From Owenia fusiformis (Eukaryota > Annelida > Polychaeta > Sabellida > Oweniidae), in the NCBI GenBank assembly GCA_903813345.2, contig CAIIXF020000007.1:7691730-7755729 (forward strand): a stretch of 64,000 nucleotides of DNA. The letters are read 5' to 3'. Position numbers and translations under genes: made by a program. Positions 1-11,068 of this stretch are shown here, piece by piece. Below the pieces are notes generated by a model. It ran no database searches. It was given only the letters and a program-made list of their open reading frames with translations, and was not told where the DNA came from. Within the stretch, counting starts at the first letter, position 1. Every line of letters begins with the position of its first letter.

Positions 1-886
1 ATGAAAAAATTAAATACACACTTGCCTTCATACTTTTTTTTACACCAGAATGTAACATGGACAAGTAATCAAGTATAGCAATTTTTCAAAAATGTTTTCT
101 TGAACCATCACATTAACATGTGGTCCAATGCAACAGGGGAGTAAGGGTTGCCAAACCTTTTGTGGGGAGTGTACATGTGCTTCTGTTTGCACTCTGTACA
201 CTTGCTTGTTAGGTAGGATATACCATCTTTAAGAATAATGAAAGTATCAAGTTATTCTTACTATTTAGAACATGAAATATAAGATGGCCAGAACTTCATG
301 GGATAATTCTCTGTATCTTTAATCCAAGAGATTTGAAAAATTGAAAGTACAAAATAAACTCTGCAATGCGTTTTGAATTTCTCATTTTATTTTTTAATAA
401 ATTATTCATTAATTTTATATATAATATAGCACTAAAATCAGTGTTTGTTTTACAAATACTCAAAAATTCTTGAAAATGTGAGATGTTATGATTTATATAA
501 AATGTTTGGTATCAGTGTACATATATTGTATATTTATACATATAATTTATATTTAAGCAATAAATACATTTGTGAAAATACAAGTAGAATAAATACTTAT
601 TAAACATTAAGTAAACTGCACCTGGTCCGACAAAAGAATCACTGGTACATGTATATCAGATTTTTGGCTTCGATCAATTTTTAATTGTTCTTTGGAGTAG
701 TTATGCATATCACATGGCAAGAACTCACAATTTCACAAATGTCATCAGAACAGCAAACATTTTAAATTCAAATTATTGGATGGGGGGTCTCATCAAGGCA
801 CTTCCATTCTTGTTGATTCAGTCATCAAATAGGATCAGAATGTGAAAGTCAACATACAATGAGACCCTTTAGAAGACCCCTGATCT

Positions 887-992
887 GAGTTTCACTCATA
901 AATACATTGTTTATCAAAGACAGTTTCCGAGTTTCACTCATAAATACATTGTTTATCAAAGACACTTTCCGAGTTTCACTCATAAATACATA
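887..992. repeat. 42-bp tandem repeat, about 2.5 copies
   Basis: The unit beginning GAGTTTCACTCATAAATACA starts at 887, 929 and 971; the third copy breaks off after about 22 bases. Copies one and two differ at one base (CAGTTTCC versus CACTTTCC). It lies in the probable 3' UTR of dystroglycan. Confidence 0.9.
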
Positions 993-1097
993 GTTATGAA
1001 ATACTGAAGTCAGGCCCAGGAGACTCATTGACAGCTTCCAATAGACAATTTTTCAGGATTTTGCAATACTGTTTCAATGTAAAAATCATAATTTCCC

Positions 1098-1103
1098 TTT
1101 ATT
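1098..1103 (-). terminator. Possible poly(A) signal of dystroglycan
   Basis: TTTATT on the plus strand reads AATAAA on the coding strand, about 90 bases after the dystroglycan stop. AATAAA is common by chance in such AT-rich DNA, and more copies lie further down, so this is only a candidate. Confidence 0.35.
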
Positions 1104-1192
1104 TTGCCCATTATTTTCATTTTCTGCCTGTTGTCAGATATTCCAATGAAAACACTGTAAGCTAATTGTATATACCCACACCAAAATACAAA

Positions 1193-2409
1193 TTACACAT
1201 CACTAGAATTCATCTTAGGCTGATAAGGAGGGGGTAGTTTATACACTGGGGGTAACCTAGTTGGCGTAGAATTTCCACTATGGTAAGATGGCGGTGGACT
1301 ATTCACTGGTCCAAATATATCCTCAAATATGGCATCCCGTGGCAGTTTATACTGAGGTGGCGTGGGCTGAGATGTAGATGGATAAGAGTGTCTAACTGAT
1401 GGATCTTCCCGATCTCGGTCCAAAACTGTTGACCTGGCTGGCTTCGTTGGTGTCTCGTGCATCTCAACCTCTTGCGGAAGAAACAAAGGTTTCCTATTAT
1501 TAACATACGTCACTTTATCCTCTGGTTTCATATGCCCCCTGTGTCTTCTATAGCGGTAGAAAATAAACAGGATTAATCCAACGAGGAACAACAACACAGC
1601 GATTACGACAGCTGGTAGAATTGTACTTAACCAGATGTTATAGAGTGATTGAGTGGCTAGTCCTATTATGACTGTAGGCCGGGGCGGAATGACTCCGATT
1701 CCCTGGCCCAGGCATACCCCTTCAAGGGTATAATTAACACTTTTAACTATAAAAGGCAGCATTGTATTCTGAAATATCTGACTAGGTATTTCCATTTGAG
1801 ATCCTTTATCCGTTTGTATGAGTTTTTCATACAAAGTACGTATCGTTGTATTATCACAATATTGTGATGTTACACTGTTATTGCTCCATGCTATCTCAAC
1901 AGAGCCTTCAAAAATGTTATATACGGTTATAAAATCTAAATTATCATCCCCGTAAAAAGCACCAACATTAGAAAGCAACTGTATCAAAATATCCACATCT
2001 TTTATAAATGTTGTATAATCCATTTCAAATGTTGCATAAAATATGAATGAGAGTGTATAAATATTTGTTGTATCAATTTCGATGTATAAGGCATCATGCG
2101 CCAGTAATCCACTAGTATCTTCAGCAGTGAGAATAAACTCCACTCGCACTCTTGTGCCCGAAAAAGGCATGAGATCATTCATAACAGGTAGTCCGTAGAT
2201 TATACTCGTCGATGTGTTGAGTTTTACCCAAGTTCGTACAATGTTCGTATCAATTTCAACAGGCTGTAGATGTAGGCTGAGTTTGTTTGTGTCGCCATCT
2301 TCAAAGTCATGGAAGGTATCACTAGGTATTTTGTATGTAAAGTATTCTCCAAGTCTTACATTAATAATATCTATGGGGTTGTATAGGACAGGAGGATGGT
2401 CAGGTGCCA
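1193..2409 (-). CDS. DAG1: Dystroglycan coding exon 3 (cadherin-like 2, beta-dystroglycan, tail)
   Basis: 1217 bp including the stop. Acceptor TATTTCAG; the split codon is GTG (Val1019). It encodes cadherin-like domain 2, the SEA-like fold with FEGSVEIAW (Gly-Ser cleavage pair), two cysteines (QYC, GVC) placed like the conserved beta-dystroglycan disulfide, the membrane span with ILPAVVIAVLL, the basic stop-transfer YRYRRHR, the KPEDKVTY segment that matches the vertebrate juxtamembrane region, and motifs PPQY, PPSY, PPVY and PPPY. Confidence 0.95.
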
Positions 2410-5400
2410 CTGAAATATTAAAAATTTCAAAAAGTTAAGTACATGTACAGTGAAATCTTCTTTTAAGAAACACTCCAAGCTCTAAAAGTGTATAATTTAA
2501 AGTTAGTATTCCTATTTAAACATTTCATTTTTCATTTTCCTTCTTTGTTTGCATGAAACTGCTTAAAAAAATTAGCTTAAAATCTCAACTTTTCTAAAAT
2601 CAAATCAAATCTGGGCTTACCTGTTGTGGTGACCACAGGCTGAGTACTAGATACAGGCAGACTGGTAGATGTTGGCCAGGACATCGAGATACTAGATGAT
2701 GATAATCCCATATTACTTGATGACACAATTGCATCTACCGTTGAAGAATACATTCTGGATATTGAAGAGACTAAACTTGTTGTTGAGATAAACTGGCTTG
2801 AGGATGGACTGAGAAAGCTTGATGATTTGAAAAGATCAGTTGAAGATGATAGGATGATCTCACTTGATATTAATGATGCTTGACTTGACTGTATAGAGTA
2901 TGAACTGGTAGAGGAAATGACAGCTGAACTGACAAAATCATTTGATGATGAAAACACTACAGGAGAGGATAAAATTGGTGAAGAAGATGAAATAAACATT
3001 GTTGGTAGTTCATATGATGAGGATTGTGAGATATAAATTGATGATATAACCATAAGAGATGATGTAACTGGTGTAGACACTGGTATAAACATTGTGGTTG
3101 ATTTGTATGATAAGGGGCTTACCACTGAATAAGACTCTGTAAAAGAGGGCAGAAATGATGAGGAGGCTCTTGTCGCTGTTGATGACACAAACGATGGTGA
3201 AATTGAAGATGATGTTATGAAAGCTGATGTAATCATTGTTTGGAAATCAGAGATTAGAGTAGTTGATGTTGATATGATAGATGGTCCAAAAGATGTAGAG
3301 AATGATGAAGTCAATGAGAATGATGAACTGGGTATGGCTGTAGATGTAGCATCAGGCAAAAATGATGAATCAGTTGACAAAGAGAATACTGATGTTGCCT
3401 CAATTAAACTTGACGAAGCAACTGATAATACTGAACTTGAATCAAGTATTGAAGCAGAGATTGCGAGATCAGTAGATGAAAAAGGTTGTGATGATGATAG
3501 GAATACAGGCAAAGATGGTCCTACTGTTGAGGATTCTAAAGCAACAAATGATGAACTTATAACAGAGACAGATGATGCAGTTAATAATGCTGTAAGTGAC
3601 TGTAATGGTGAAGAGGACTCTGAGAGTCCCGTTGATGAAATATCCTCAACTGTTGATGACATAACAACTGATGGCACATTTGAGGTCAAACTTGTAAGTT
3701 CAAGATTTGATGATGACAAGGGGGTTGTAAAAATGGCAGTTGAATCAAATGATGAAGTTGGCACAAATGAAACAGATGAACCTGTTGGCAGAATGGTAAA
3801 ATATTCACTTTGTAATACTGTTGAGGTAACAGGCAAATCATGGCTAGATGTAGGGCTAGGGGTCATGTTATCTGAAGATGATGACATCAAAGATAACACT
3901 GATGAAGGTGTTAATTGTTCCACTGTTGATGACATGAATTCAACTGTTGGTGTGAATGACGTTCTTTCATCAAATGACATTGAAGAGGCCTTCATGCTTA
4001 AGCTAGATGTTGCAAGCTCTGTACTTTGAATAGTATAGCTTGTCATGCTTGGTTCTGATTGCACTAAGGTTGAGTCTAAAGATTCAGTTAAAAATGACTC
4101 AGATACAAAGGATGTTGAGTCTTCAATAACAGAGGTTACAATCATAGTTAAAGAACTAAATACATCAACATATGATGACTCAATACTGACACTTGTTTGG
4201 CGGGAAAATGAACTAGAAACTGGCTCAGAAGTTACTGATGGTTCAATGAATGAAGTCCTGGACAACAAAGGAGTTGAAGTTGATGACAGAGTATAAAGTG
4301 ATGACTCTAATGCAGACCCTGATATGAGTAAAGATGATGCTATAGATGAACTTGATGATGGTTCAATGGATGAAGTTCTGGACAACAAAGGAGTTGAAGT
4401 TGATGACTGAATATCAAGTGATGACTCTAATGCAGAACTTGATATGAGTGAAGATGATGCTACAGATAGACTTGATGATGGCAAAAAATCAGATGAAACT
4501 TCACTAAAGAGACCAGATGTGGATGATGCATGTACAGATTCAGAAAGCATAGTTTGGACAGCAGTAGGCGATATATCAACTGTCTCTGATGCTGTTAGAT
4601 CGATTGTTGAAGAGCTCTCTGCTATTGTTGATCGCTGTGTTCGAACTTGGTCAGTTACACCTGATCCTGCACTGTGCATAGCAGTCTGTGATTGTTCTGG
4701 TGAAGGTATCACAACTGTGCTTGGTACACTACTGGCTGTGAAGACTGGAGTAGGGACGGGAGTTTGAACAGCTCTTATATGCCGTAAATGATGACGTGAT
4801 TGTCTGAGTTCAGACAACGCTCTATGAGATTCAATTCTCCAGCCTATGACATCATAACCAATTTCCCCTGGGATTCGCTTGGAGCCAATGTTATGTTCAA
4901 GTACATGCTCAAAGTTTTGTATTTCACTAAATGTCCCACATGCTACAGTCCAACTTAAATCAACACCAACTTTATGGAGGGATTCATCAATTTGAGCATT
5001 TCCCGGTCCAGCAGCTAAGATGTGTATATCTGGGTGTTTCACAGAGGAAGACGTCACAAAAGTTAAGTCAACAGCGTTCTTAGATACAAAATGAGCATAG
5101 CGCCTAACTATATCAATCCTTTCTTCGGCAGATATATCCTCCATGTCTATATTTACCTGTAATGTGGCAATAAAGGTAATCTCATATGGCTCACAGGTAA
5201 ATGATTTATAAGTCATGAACTGTTCTGTCAATTCTCTATGATGCATATTATTTGATATGTAATTCAACTGTTTCACAGCCTTTAAGTTAACTATAGCTGG
5301 CAATGATTTGACTGTTATTTGAAATATCTGTGTATTATCCATTATTGGATTTGTGATGTGGACATTGATGTAAACAGGACCCTGATCTGATAGTGTGGGT

Positions 5401-5979
5401 AATCCCTGGAGCATGTTGGATGAATCATTGAAGTGTAACCAGTTAGGTAAGGTTCCTTTACCTGCCTCTACAACCTGGAAAACAATAGGAAAATTTGAAT
5501 ACAGTGTCATAGTCTTGGATCAAGTCTTATCCCTCATCATTCACCTAGTGGAGGTAAGGTGTAAGGGGTGTGGTGTTACAAGGGTATGCTGCAAGGTAAA
5601 CGGTGTCGTCTGTTCATGTAAAAATGCAATCATCATTAAACTTCATATTGATTGCCTAAATTAAGTTTACAAAACTAATCATTGAAATTCTTGGAAACAG
5701 TTATTCTTATAATATTCTAGTAATGGTGTCAATTTTTCCACAACTGTTAATGTTGAACACTGGCTCTTCCATACATACCTTTATAGAGGTTGCTTTCAAT
5801 TCAGAAGGAATGGGATAAAGGAACAGCTTTCCAACATAAGCTATGGCATCTGGGAAATCAAAGTCCTCTGCATCTGGTTGAAGAATATCACCAATGTCTC
5901 TCCATTCTTCTTTATGCCCACTGCAGACTCCCTGCACAGACAGCCATATAGTCCACACTATAAAGAAGACTGGACCCAT
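1193..5979 (-). CDS. DAG1: Dystroglycan (laminin receptor precursor, alpha/beta)
   Basis: Cell-surface receptor that links extracellular matrix (laminin-G proteins) to dystrophin/utrophin. Three coding exons, 5979-5779, 5474-2621 and 2409-1193, join in frame through GT-AG introns of 304 and 211 bp to give about 1423 residues, against 895 in human. Seen in order: signal peptide; cadherin-like domain with LPNWLHFN and LQGLP; second N-terminal domain with AGPGNA and GYDVIGWRI; an RHIR site (298-301) where vertebrates have the furin site; a Ser/Thr mucin region of about 700 residues; second cadherin-like domain with YKIPSDTF and YGLP; a SEA-like region with the Gly-Ser pair (1187-1188) of alpha/beta autocleavage; one membrane span (about 1280-1304); and a basic juxtamembrane tail ending in four PPxY motifs, the last being PPPY at 1411-1414, the WW ligand for dystrophin. 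Start ATG: first in frame, ahead of a good signal peptide. Odd: mucin length, and nine residues after the final PPPY. Confidence 0.95.
2621..5474 (-). CDS. DAG1: Dystroglycan coding exon 2 (alpha-dystroglycan N-terminus and mucin region)
   Basis: 2854 bp, phase 0 in, phase 1 out; acceptor TTTTCCAG, donor GTAAGC. It encodes the rest of cadherin-like domain 1, the second N-terminal domain, the RHIR cleavage site and the whole mucin stretch (residues 302 to about 1010), which is mostly Ser, Thr, Val, Leu and Pro. Just after RHIR is TPVPTP, at the place of the vertebrate TPTP glycan-acceptor motif. A 40-residue internal duplication is listed separately. Confidence 0.93.
4237..4476. repeat. 120-bp tandem duplication inside the mucin exon
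   Basis: Two copies at 4237-4356 and 4357-4476 share long identical stretches, for example GACAACAAAGGAGTTGAAGT at 4261 and 4381. The period of 120 bp keeps the reading frame and gives two similar 40-residue Ser/Thr blocks (STSTPLLSRTS in each). It shows how the mucin region has grown by in-frame duplication. Confidence 0.9.
5779..5979 (-). CDS. DAG1: Dystroglycan coding exon 1 (signal peptide)
   Basis: 67 codons, phase 0. ATG at 5979 (context AAGATGG) begins a hydrophobic leader (VFFIVWTIWLSVQGVCSG), then the start of the first cadherin-like domain, ending at TSIK. The donor GTATGT follows directly. The reading frame runs on into the intron but that part has no family likeness. Confidence 0.9.
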
Positions 5980-6126
5980 CTTAGGTTTTGGGAGTCAAGG
6001 ATGAAGTATCATGGCTGTTCTGTTTGCAGCTTCATGTAGACTTTTTGTCCCTGGAAACAGTCAAAATATGGTAGATAGATCCACTTGTAAAAGAGAAAAA
6101 CATTTAGATCTGCAAATAATATGATA

Positions 6127-6172
6127 TGCTATCTGATATGATATGACATAATATGATATGATATGATATACT
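6127..6172. repeat. Simple repeat, (GATAT)n type
   Basis: Repeated ATGATATGATATG pattern, slightly interrupted (one ATGACATAAT). Confidence 0.85.
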
Positions 6173-6961
6173 TTAAAACATGCCTAATCCACTTTGTAAG
6201 CAATTTAAGGTAAGGTCTAAGGTATTTTTGGGACTTTTTTCAACTTGACAGACATTACCAATTAAGCCAAGATGCAATGTTGAAAGTGGCTCACTTCATA
6301 TGAATCCCTACAAGATGGCCGGGGTTTGAATTCTCACCATTTTTATTTTGAAGTGTCTTTGACTTAAGTTGGATGCTAAATTTTCTGTGAAATCCCTTGG
6401 AGAGAAGAAACCACTAAAAACAAGTTAGAACCTGCATAAATAGGGCAGCTCACAAATACTGGGATGAAAAGTATGTGACAAATTGGAGTGTTTTAGAATT
6501 CAGTGTAGATCTGTAGACAAGGTTATCACCAGAAAATATTTAGACCCCAGATTTTTTGGGTCATCACTACAAATCCTCAATCGTGTGACTTTGAACTTAT
6601 ACAAAGTTTGACCTTTGACATCTCAAACTTTGAGACATTGAGATTGAAGATTGGAAATACTGAAGATTATTTGCTAATTTAATCACAATACACATTTCAA
6701 AAGTGTGTGACTTCCAATTCTTTGTTTGTATTCAGTTTTTAAAGTGGGGGACAAAAATAAATCTCAACCCTCAAAAGTTGTCACAATGAGCTAAATTCTA
6801 AGTTTCGTGTCTCAAACTCTCCCAAGCGGTAGAAAAATAATTCCCATTCACTTTAAGTAGCACAATAAATTAATCCAAAGCTTCATCACTGCAAATGATG
6901 GATAAATCGGTACCAAATCGAACGAGTGTTTTCATGAATCGACATGTTTGTGATCCAAGGA

Positions 6962-7078
6962 GGATTGACTCCCAGAATGCAACATCAGGTAACCTTATTT
7001 ACTCGTGACAGATTTCAAAATGGCAGAATGGCATTTTGAAAGCTGACACGTGTCATGTTGCATTCTGGGAGCCAATCC
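6962..7078. repeat. Short inverted repeat with CCCAGAATGC motifs
   Basis: 24-base arms at 6962-6985 and 7055-7078 pair with one mismatch around a 69-base spacer. Each arm carries GACTCCCAGAATGC or its near complement. This resembles the vertebrate ZNF143/Staf promoter motif (TCCCAGAATGC). It sits about 1 kb upstream of the dystroglycan start. Whether it is a promoter element or a small mobile hairpin cannot be told from one copy. Confidence 0.6.
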
Positions 7079-8756
7079 ACATTGCGGCGTAATCCGGCTC
7101 CAAAATCACCTCAACATTTGAAGACTTACTAGGATGGAGAAAATAGAGCACTGAATACACTGAAGTTAGAATTTATTACATGTGCGACAGCATGTAATTT
7201 CCATAGCTTTTGTAATTCTTTATGTCCCCTTATGTATATTCTCAAGAGTTTTACCACAAATACATGACATGTGACAAGAGTCAAATTAGACTCCAAAAGT
7301 TGTTAACGAACGTGCCAATATGAAAGGTCATCTTTGGGAAATCCCCCCCCCCCCGTCAAGACCTTTCTAGTGTGAACGGCCCCGGCCTAGTCCCATTCTG
7401 TAATCCGGTCCACATGGTCACTGGGTAGGTTGTTTTAAAATCAAAAGGTATCACATTTCAGCGTTCATTTTGCAACACACTGTAATAAGTCCAAATTTTA
7501 GTCTCGCGTCGAGTGTAATATCCTTACTCGGTTTGTTTATCTTGTGGTATGAGGAAAGTAGTTCTCTTAGAAACCTGTTTGGGGACTTTAATGGTATACT
7601 ACAGCACCATCTTTGAATAGAATACTCTCATTTGCTGGCATATAATGCCCAGAATAACTGGGAAACATGTGATCCTAATTCTAACAGTGAAAGGTAAAAT
7701 ATTTGGGGTTATTTTCTGCGGATGGATGACATTGGTAGTGGTGAATTGGTCAATGTACATAAATATGATGACGTTTTGGTACTCGTATTATGTAAGAGAG
7801 CAGAACTTTTGATTTTCATGGGATATATTTGTTGAAATTTTTTTGACATGTGAGATGCTTTGCTGTATTTCTCTTCAAATTCTTTGAAAATCGATGGGCT
7901 GAGATTTGAGAAATTCTAATCCTAACTTTGTCAATTTAACATGCATCCCAAAGGTACAAAAAGTAAGGAGAGTTCTATCGTCAGAAAAAATCTGAAAAAA
8001 AATCTAGGCCAACTGAAAAATCCCAAAAATCCATAACTTTTGATAATGCAATGGTGATTTATTGACGTTTTATTGCATAGTTGATGAATGATACATGTAG
8101 GTGCGACACATTTGTTGTGATATAAATGTAAAATATGGATCTCACCTTGCATATTGGTGTGTATTGAGGATATTTCATCAAAAATAGTTTTAACATTTTA
8201 TTTTCTAATTCAAGCTACATGGTACGCGAAATATGAGTTTCAATTAACCAGGGACCTGTCATTAGGTTTTAGTGAATAATACACTGGTATTACTTATTAT
8301 CATGTGATAAACAAATAAAAACAATTCAAAATGTATATAATCAGTACAATAAATTTAATTTCTATGTCTAACAAGTACATATCAACAAGTATGATAAAAA
8401 GCTTCTCGAATGATAATTGATTTGCGCCAAAACTAGTGCTGCCATCTATTAAAAGCAGTGATTTTAAAAGTTTGAAGAGAGGTAAGTTTTGAATCGCTAA
8501 ATCTTTATCTCTTTCCAATCACGGACTTGATTCACTTGTCTTCGAAACAACATTATTTTTAAAGGAAGTACGTTTCAAAGAACATTGGATCGAGTCCATT
8601 TTTCCGATTTCCGTCTCTACAGTCTAGTGAGAGGTATCTCACATTCTCCCGAGCTCTCTCCTTGATAGGTGCATTCATGGATCGTGTTGGCCAATAAGGG
8701 AATGCAAGTCCTTACGACAATCCAACGCATTAGAGGCGGTGTTCGCCGTCTACAGG

Positions 8757-9006
8757 GCTGTCAACTTGGGACCACCTAATATGAGTGACTTACAAATGTT
8801 GGACACCGAAGTCCAAATCTGAACACTTTTGTCCAAATTTTGAACACCTTTGGCCAACTTTTAAACACCTTTGGCCAAAGTTTGAGCACCTTTGCTAAAC
8901 TTTTATCACCTCAAATTTTGTGTCACGCAAAAAAAAACTGGCGTGACTTCAAATTCTTCAGCAAATGCGTGACAAATACGCAAATTGCGGGACAGTTGAC
9001 AGGCCT
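8757..9006. repeat. Dispersed repeat, GCGGGACA family, with short inverted ends
   Basis: Begins AGGGCTGTCAAC and ends GTTGACAGGCCT, an imperfect terminal inverted pair. The inner part (CAGCAAATGCGTGACAAATA and following) is found again in opposite orientation near 38990-39060. The repeats near 25580 and 30650 are more distant relatives. Confidence 0.65.
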
Positions 9007-9726
9007 GCGTCTATTTCCTTGACCAAAATCAAGAAAAATGGTACTTTGTTTCTCAAGTGAGCTGCATCTAGTACCCCTGTCATAAAAAAACAATTCTTGT
9101 TTTAGGCTCTTTAAATCAAAAAAGAATGTGTCCTTAGGGATGTGTTGTACAAAAAGTACAAGGTTGACTCTACCAGCTGAATTTTGTTAATGATTTGAGC
9201 CCGCCCTGGACAATGTGGAATGACCATTCATCGAAGGCGTTGCTTTCCAAAGTTTGCATGAGATGCACAGCATCGAGTGTTCATTTTAGGAAACAACGTC
9301 TGAAAGGAAACTCTAAAATGCATTGAGTAAGCAAAATATTCTCTACCGTGTCACTTCAAAGATACAAGATCACTAAAAGAATTTTTGCAAGGGTCAAGTT
9401 GGCGAAGCATCAATTCTCATCTGTAGAGTCAAGGTGTCCTTGACAACCACATTAGGTGTGACCTTGGATGCTGTGATTTATGATATAATGCACTGCAGTT
9501 ATATGAAATACTGCATTCGGAATTCATATTTAAACTCTTATGTAATGCCATAAAAGTTGCTAATAAAGCTAGAAAGATCTCATGAACATCTGAAAGTCTA
9601 CTTTGTAGTATTTGTGCTTCTCAGAGGCTTAAATTTTACAGTTACCTCCAGAATTTTAGGGTATTTGTCTAGATAAACAGTACAAACTCCCATGAAAAAT
9701 TTGGTACCATACCACTAAATAAAATT

Positions 9727-9912
9727 TTGAAATATATCTCTTCTAAAGAATTCCAAAATTGTCTTCACATGAAAAGATTTAGAACAATTATACTACATGT
9801 AGGTCAACACTCAATAAAATATTCAGGTGCTCAGCTTTGGAATAATCTGCCAACTTCTTTGAAAACATCACCTTCCATTAACTGTTTTAAAAGAATTTTA
9901 AAATGCATATGA
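9727..9912 (+). pseudogene. LINE reverse-transcriptase tail fragment
   Basis: A 61-codon open stretch contains HSIKYSGAQLWNNLPTSLK followed by a Ser-rich step and FKRILK. This is the typical C-terminal end of ORF2 in many non-LTR retrotransposons of animals (pattern: S-I-x-Y-x-G-x-x-L-W-N-x-L-P, then F-K-x-x-L-K). No catalytic core is seen upstream, so this is a 5'-truncated dead copy, as is usual for LINEs. Confidence 0.75.
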
Positions 9913-10998
9913 TATCAAAATATGAATGAACTAAATTATTGACAAACATATATGTACATTTTATTAATTGTAATCAATTTTATTCTCATTTGACTGAGTA
10001 AATACTTTAATTGTTCTTTTTTCTGATTTCCATATGACTCAGATTACTATTTAAATGTTTTCACACTGATACACTTATTAAAAGTGTCAAGTGTGATTAT
10101 GTAATTAAGAGAATAAGTATTTTTAATTAAAAAAAGATAATTTATTAGTTATAGAACATTATTATGTAATATTCCTCATTCAACTAGAACACAAAATAAT
10201 TTATAACTGAGGAAGCTCCTAAAATAAATCAATTGTAAATGGCAAAGTTTATTTATTGATAAAGGAGCATGCATAGATTTGGATCAATAAAATCAATTTA
10301 AAGCATCGATAAAACACACAAGGATCTCAGCTTTTGTGATTGGTTCGGTATTGACACAAAGCAAACAATAGCAGTATACCAAAACCTGGAGACAAACGTT
10401 GATCTTGGTCATGTTTTCGAATGAGAAATACGAGTGAATGTAGGGAAACTAGCAAAGAATAAAGCATTATTAACTCATCGTTAACACTCTAAATTGTAAA
10501 GAAATGCAGTAAAATGAGACATAAAATCAACGTTTTCGACAGAAAAAGCGTAGAATAAACGTAAGCTGATCTATGAGTTTAACATTTAAATACTGGGTTC
10601 AACTGTTTGTTTGATCGCATTCAGTCATGATATTTTAATCAGAAGGCAACACTCATCTAAATACTTACCCATATAAAACCGCCAATAAAACATAATATCT
10701 ACATCAGGGAGCCATATACGAAATAGACTGCAATAGAGGACATAATGTGATGGATTGAGTCAAATAGGATTGCTATAGCAAGGCTGACAAGGTAGCTTAT
10801 TACATTAGCTGAACCTGCTATTGAAGTGCACCTTTGGACTATTTCAGATACTGCATACAGTATATTCACATGCTCAGCAGTTTGAGGATGTTTTATGGGG
10901 GTTTTGAAGACAACGGCTAGGTTGAGGCCCTAGATATAACCTACACAATATGAAGTTCTAGTTTGATATAAGCCGAGGAGATTAACCAAATCTACACA

Positions 10999-11068
10999 AT
11001 GAATGGAATCTGGTTTTTAGCCATCATTCTGGAATTTTTCTGCATAATCCTCAACACTTACTGTAGAG
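10999..11068 (+). CDS. ADAM10: ADAM10 exon 1 (signal peptide)
   Basis: ATG at 10999, then 23 codons with a hydrophobic core ([14 protein letters not shown]), ending in phase 1 before GTAAGT. The split Gly codon joins exon 2, at the same place as in the vertebrate gene. Confidence 0.9.

Larger units (their letters stand above)
1..1192. other. 3' flank / probable 3' UTR of dystroglycan
   Basis: AT-rich sequence with no convincing coding region on either strand. The part next to 1193 lies downstream of the minus-strand dystroglycan stop codon and is probably its 3' UTR. It contains one small tandem repeat (887-992) and a possible poly(A) signal, both listed separately. I see nothing else in 1-886. 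Confidence 0.6.
5980..10998. other. Intergenic region between divergent DAG1 and ADAM10
   Basis: About 5 kb between two start codons that point away from each other; it must hold both promoters and any 5' untranslated exons. I could not identify a TATA box or a CpG island. Items seen: a GATAT-type simple repeat, an inverted repeat with CCCAGAATGC, a GCGGGACA-family repeat and a LINE remnant, each listed. The rest (about 7100-8750 and 9913-10998) shows no gene. Confidence 0.6.

Noticed and set aside
3217-4029. Plus-strand open frame of 270 codons, very acidic (Asp/Glu rich)
   Set aside because: Antisense of Ser/Thr codons in the dystroglycan mucin exon; TCA/TCT read backwards as TGA-shifted Asp/Glu codons.
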